A DNA stretch of 37,859 bases. Origin: a virus. The notes under the pieces were generated by a model. The model worked only from the letters and a program-made list of their open reading frames with translations. It ran no database searches and was not told the DNA's origin. This document shows positions 37,824-37,859 of this stretch, in pieces; within the stretch, counting starts at the first letter, position 1, and each line of letters starts with the position of its first letter. A program made the position numbers and the translations under genes. The DNA is taken from positions 64,001 through 101,859 of the IMG/VR virus record IMGVR_UViG_3300026484_000284; one strand, written 5' to 3'.

Positions 37824-37859
37824 TTAGTTAGGTAAAATGTTTTTAAGTTCTTCAAGTTC
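37824..37859 (-). CDS. C-terminal end of a gene running off the right edge
   Basis: Eleven codons and a TAA stop are visible in one minus-strand frame (end peptide ELEELKNILPN). Another frame is also open over part of this stretch, so the assignment is tentative. Confidence 0.4.
   Translation of the reverse strand, partial: ELEELKNILPN

Noticed and set aside
1-37859. tRNA or rRNA genes
   Set aside because: Intergenic gaps are short and filled by promoters or small genes; no cloverleaf or rRNA-like sequence was noticed by eye.

Overview
The window looks like part of the genome of a large T4-like myovirus with very AT-rich DNA. Genes are packed almost end to end, mostly on the minus strand, with ATGA or TAATG overlaps and strong AAGGAG-type ribosome binding sites. 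T4-type genes recognisable by motif are both subunits of the recombination nuclease (gp46, gp47), the clamp loader ATPase (gp44, in two pieces), the replicative helicase (gp41, in two pieces), DNA ligase (gp30-like) and the head-completion nuclease (gp4). More weakly supported are gp62-like, gp33-like and DsbA-like proteins and a PAAR spike tip. Several exported proteins carry short MKK-type signal peptides of the kind common in Campylobacterota, so a host in that group is a reasonable guess but not shown. No tRNA, rRNA, CRISPR array, transposase or integrase is visible.

Layout, right to left because most transcription runs that way: 37859-35574, uncharacterised, possibly virion-related genes; 35464-32126, gp47, a small acidic protein and gp46; 32086-31088, an exported Cys-rich protein; 30998-27050, the fractured clamp-loader locus and gp33-like and gp62-like genes; 27060-26038 (+), an Ntn-hydrolase-like gene; 25933-23803, the fractured gp41 helicase; 23668-22225, a repeat protein and two zinc-ribbon proteins; 22230-21739 (+), gp4; 21642-17329, a DsbA-like protein, a Cas4/RecB-like nuclease, a large primase/helicase-like protein and small genes; 17245-15764, an NLTQH-family protein, PAAR and its partner; 15697-13001, a phosphoesterase, a P-loop kinase-like protein and small genes; 12923-10071, ligase, a YqeY-like protein and a membrane protein; 10060-7862, a methyltransferase-like protein and an HD-Pnk end-healing enzyme; 7726-4136, a GroES-like protein, a Cys-repeat protein and a TerD-like protein; 4133-1, small, exported or unknown proteins and a tyrosine-phosphatase-like protein.

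The main discovery is a pair of fractured replisome genes. Both gp44 and gp41 are cut inside the Walker A loop by split inteins of the unusual kind with a very short N-part (about 30 residues) and a long C-part (120 and 139 residues). Joining the exteins in silico restores both P-loops and gives 319 and 483 residues, against 319 and 475 for T4 gp44 and gp41. In gp44 the N-half runs on into helical modules, then crosses a CCC-TGA site where a +1 shift would join it to a Vsr/DUF559-like endonuclease, so the whole invading element is still present. In gp41 the endonuclease is absent and a hairpin terminator lies between the halves. The two ATPases of one replisome would therefore both depend on protein trans-splicing.

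Regulation is unusually legible. Eleven minus-strand promoters share TATAAT, an exactly 17-base spacer and a TTGACA/TTGACT -35 box, often with a repeated leader. Five others have the same -10 box and spacer but a GTTAAT-type -35 region, and these precede gp47/46, gp41-N, the DsbA-like operon, a phosphoesterase operon and the GroES-like gene. This suggests two expression classes.
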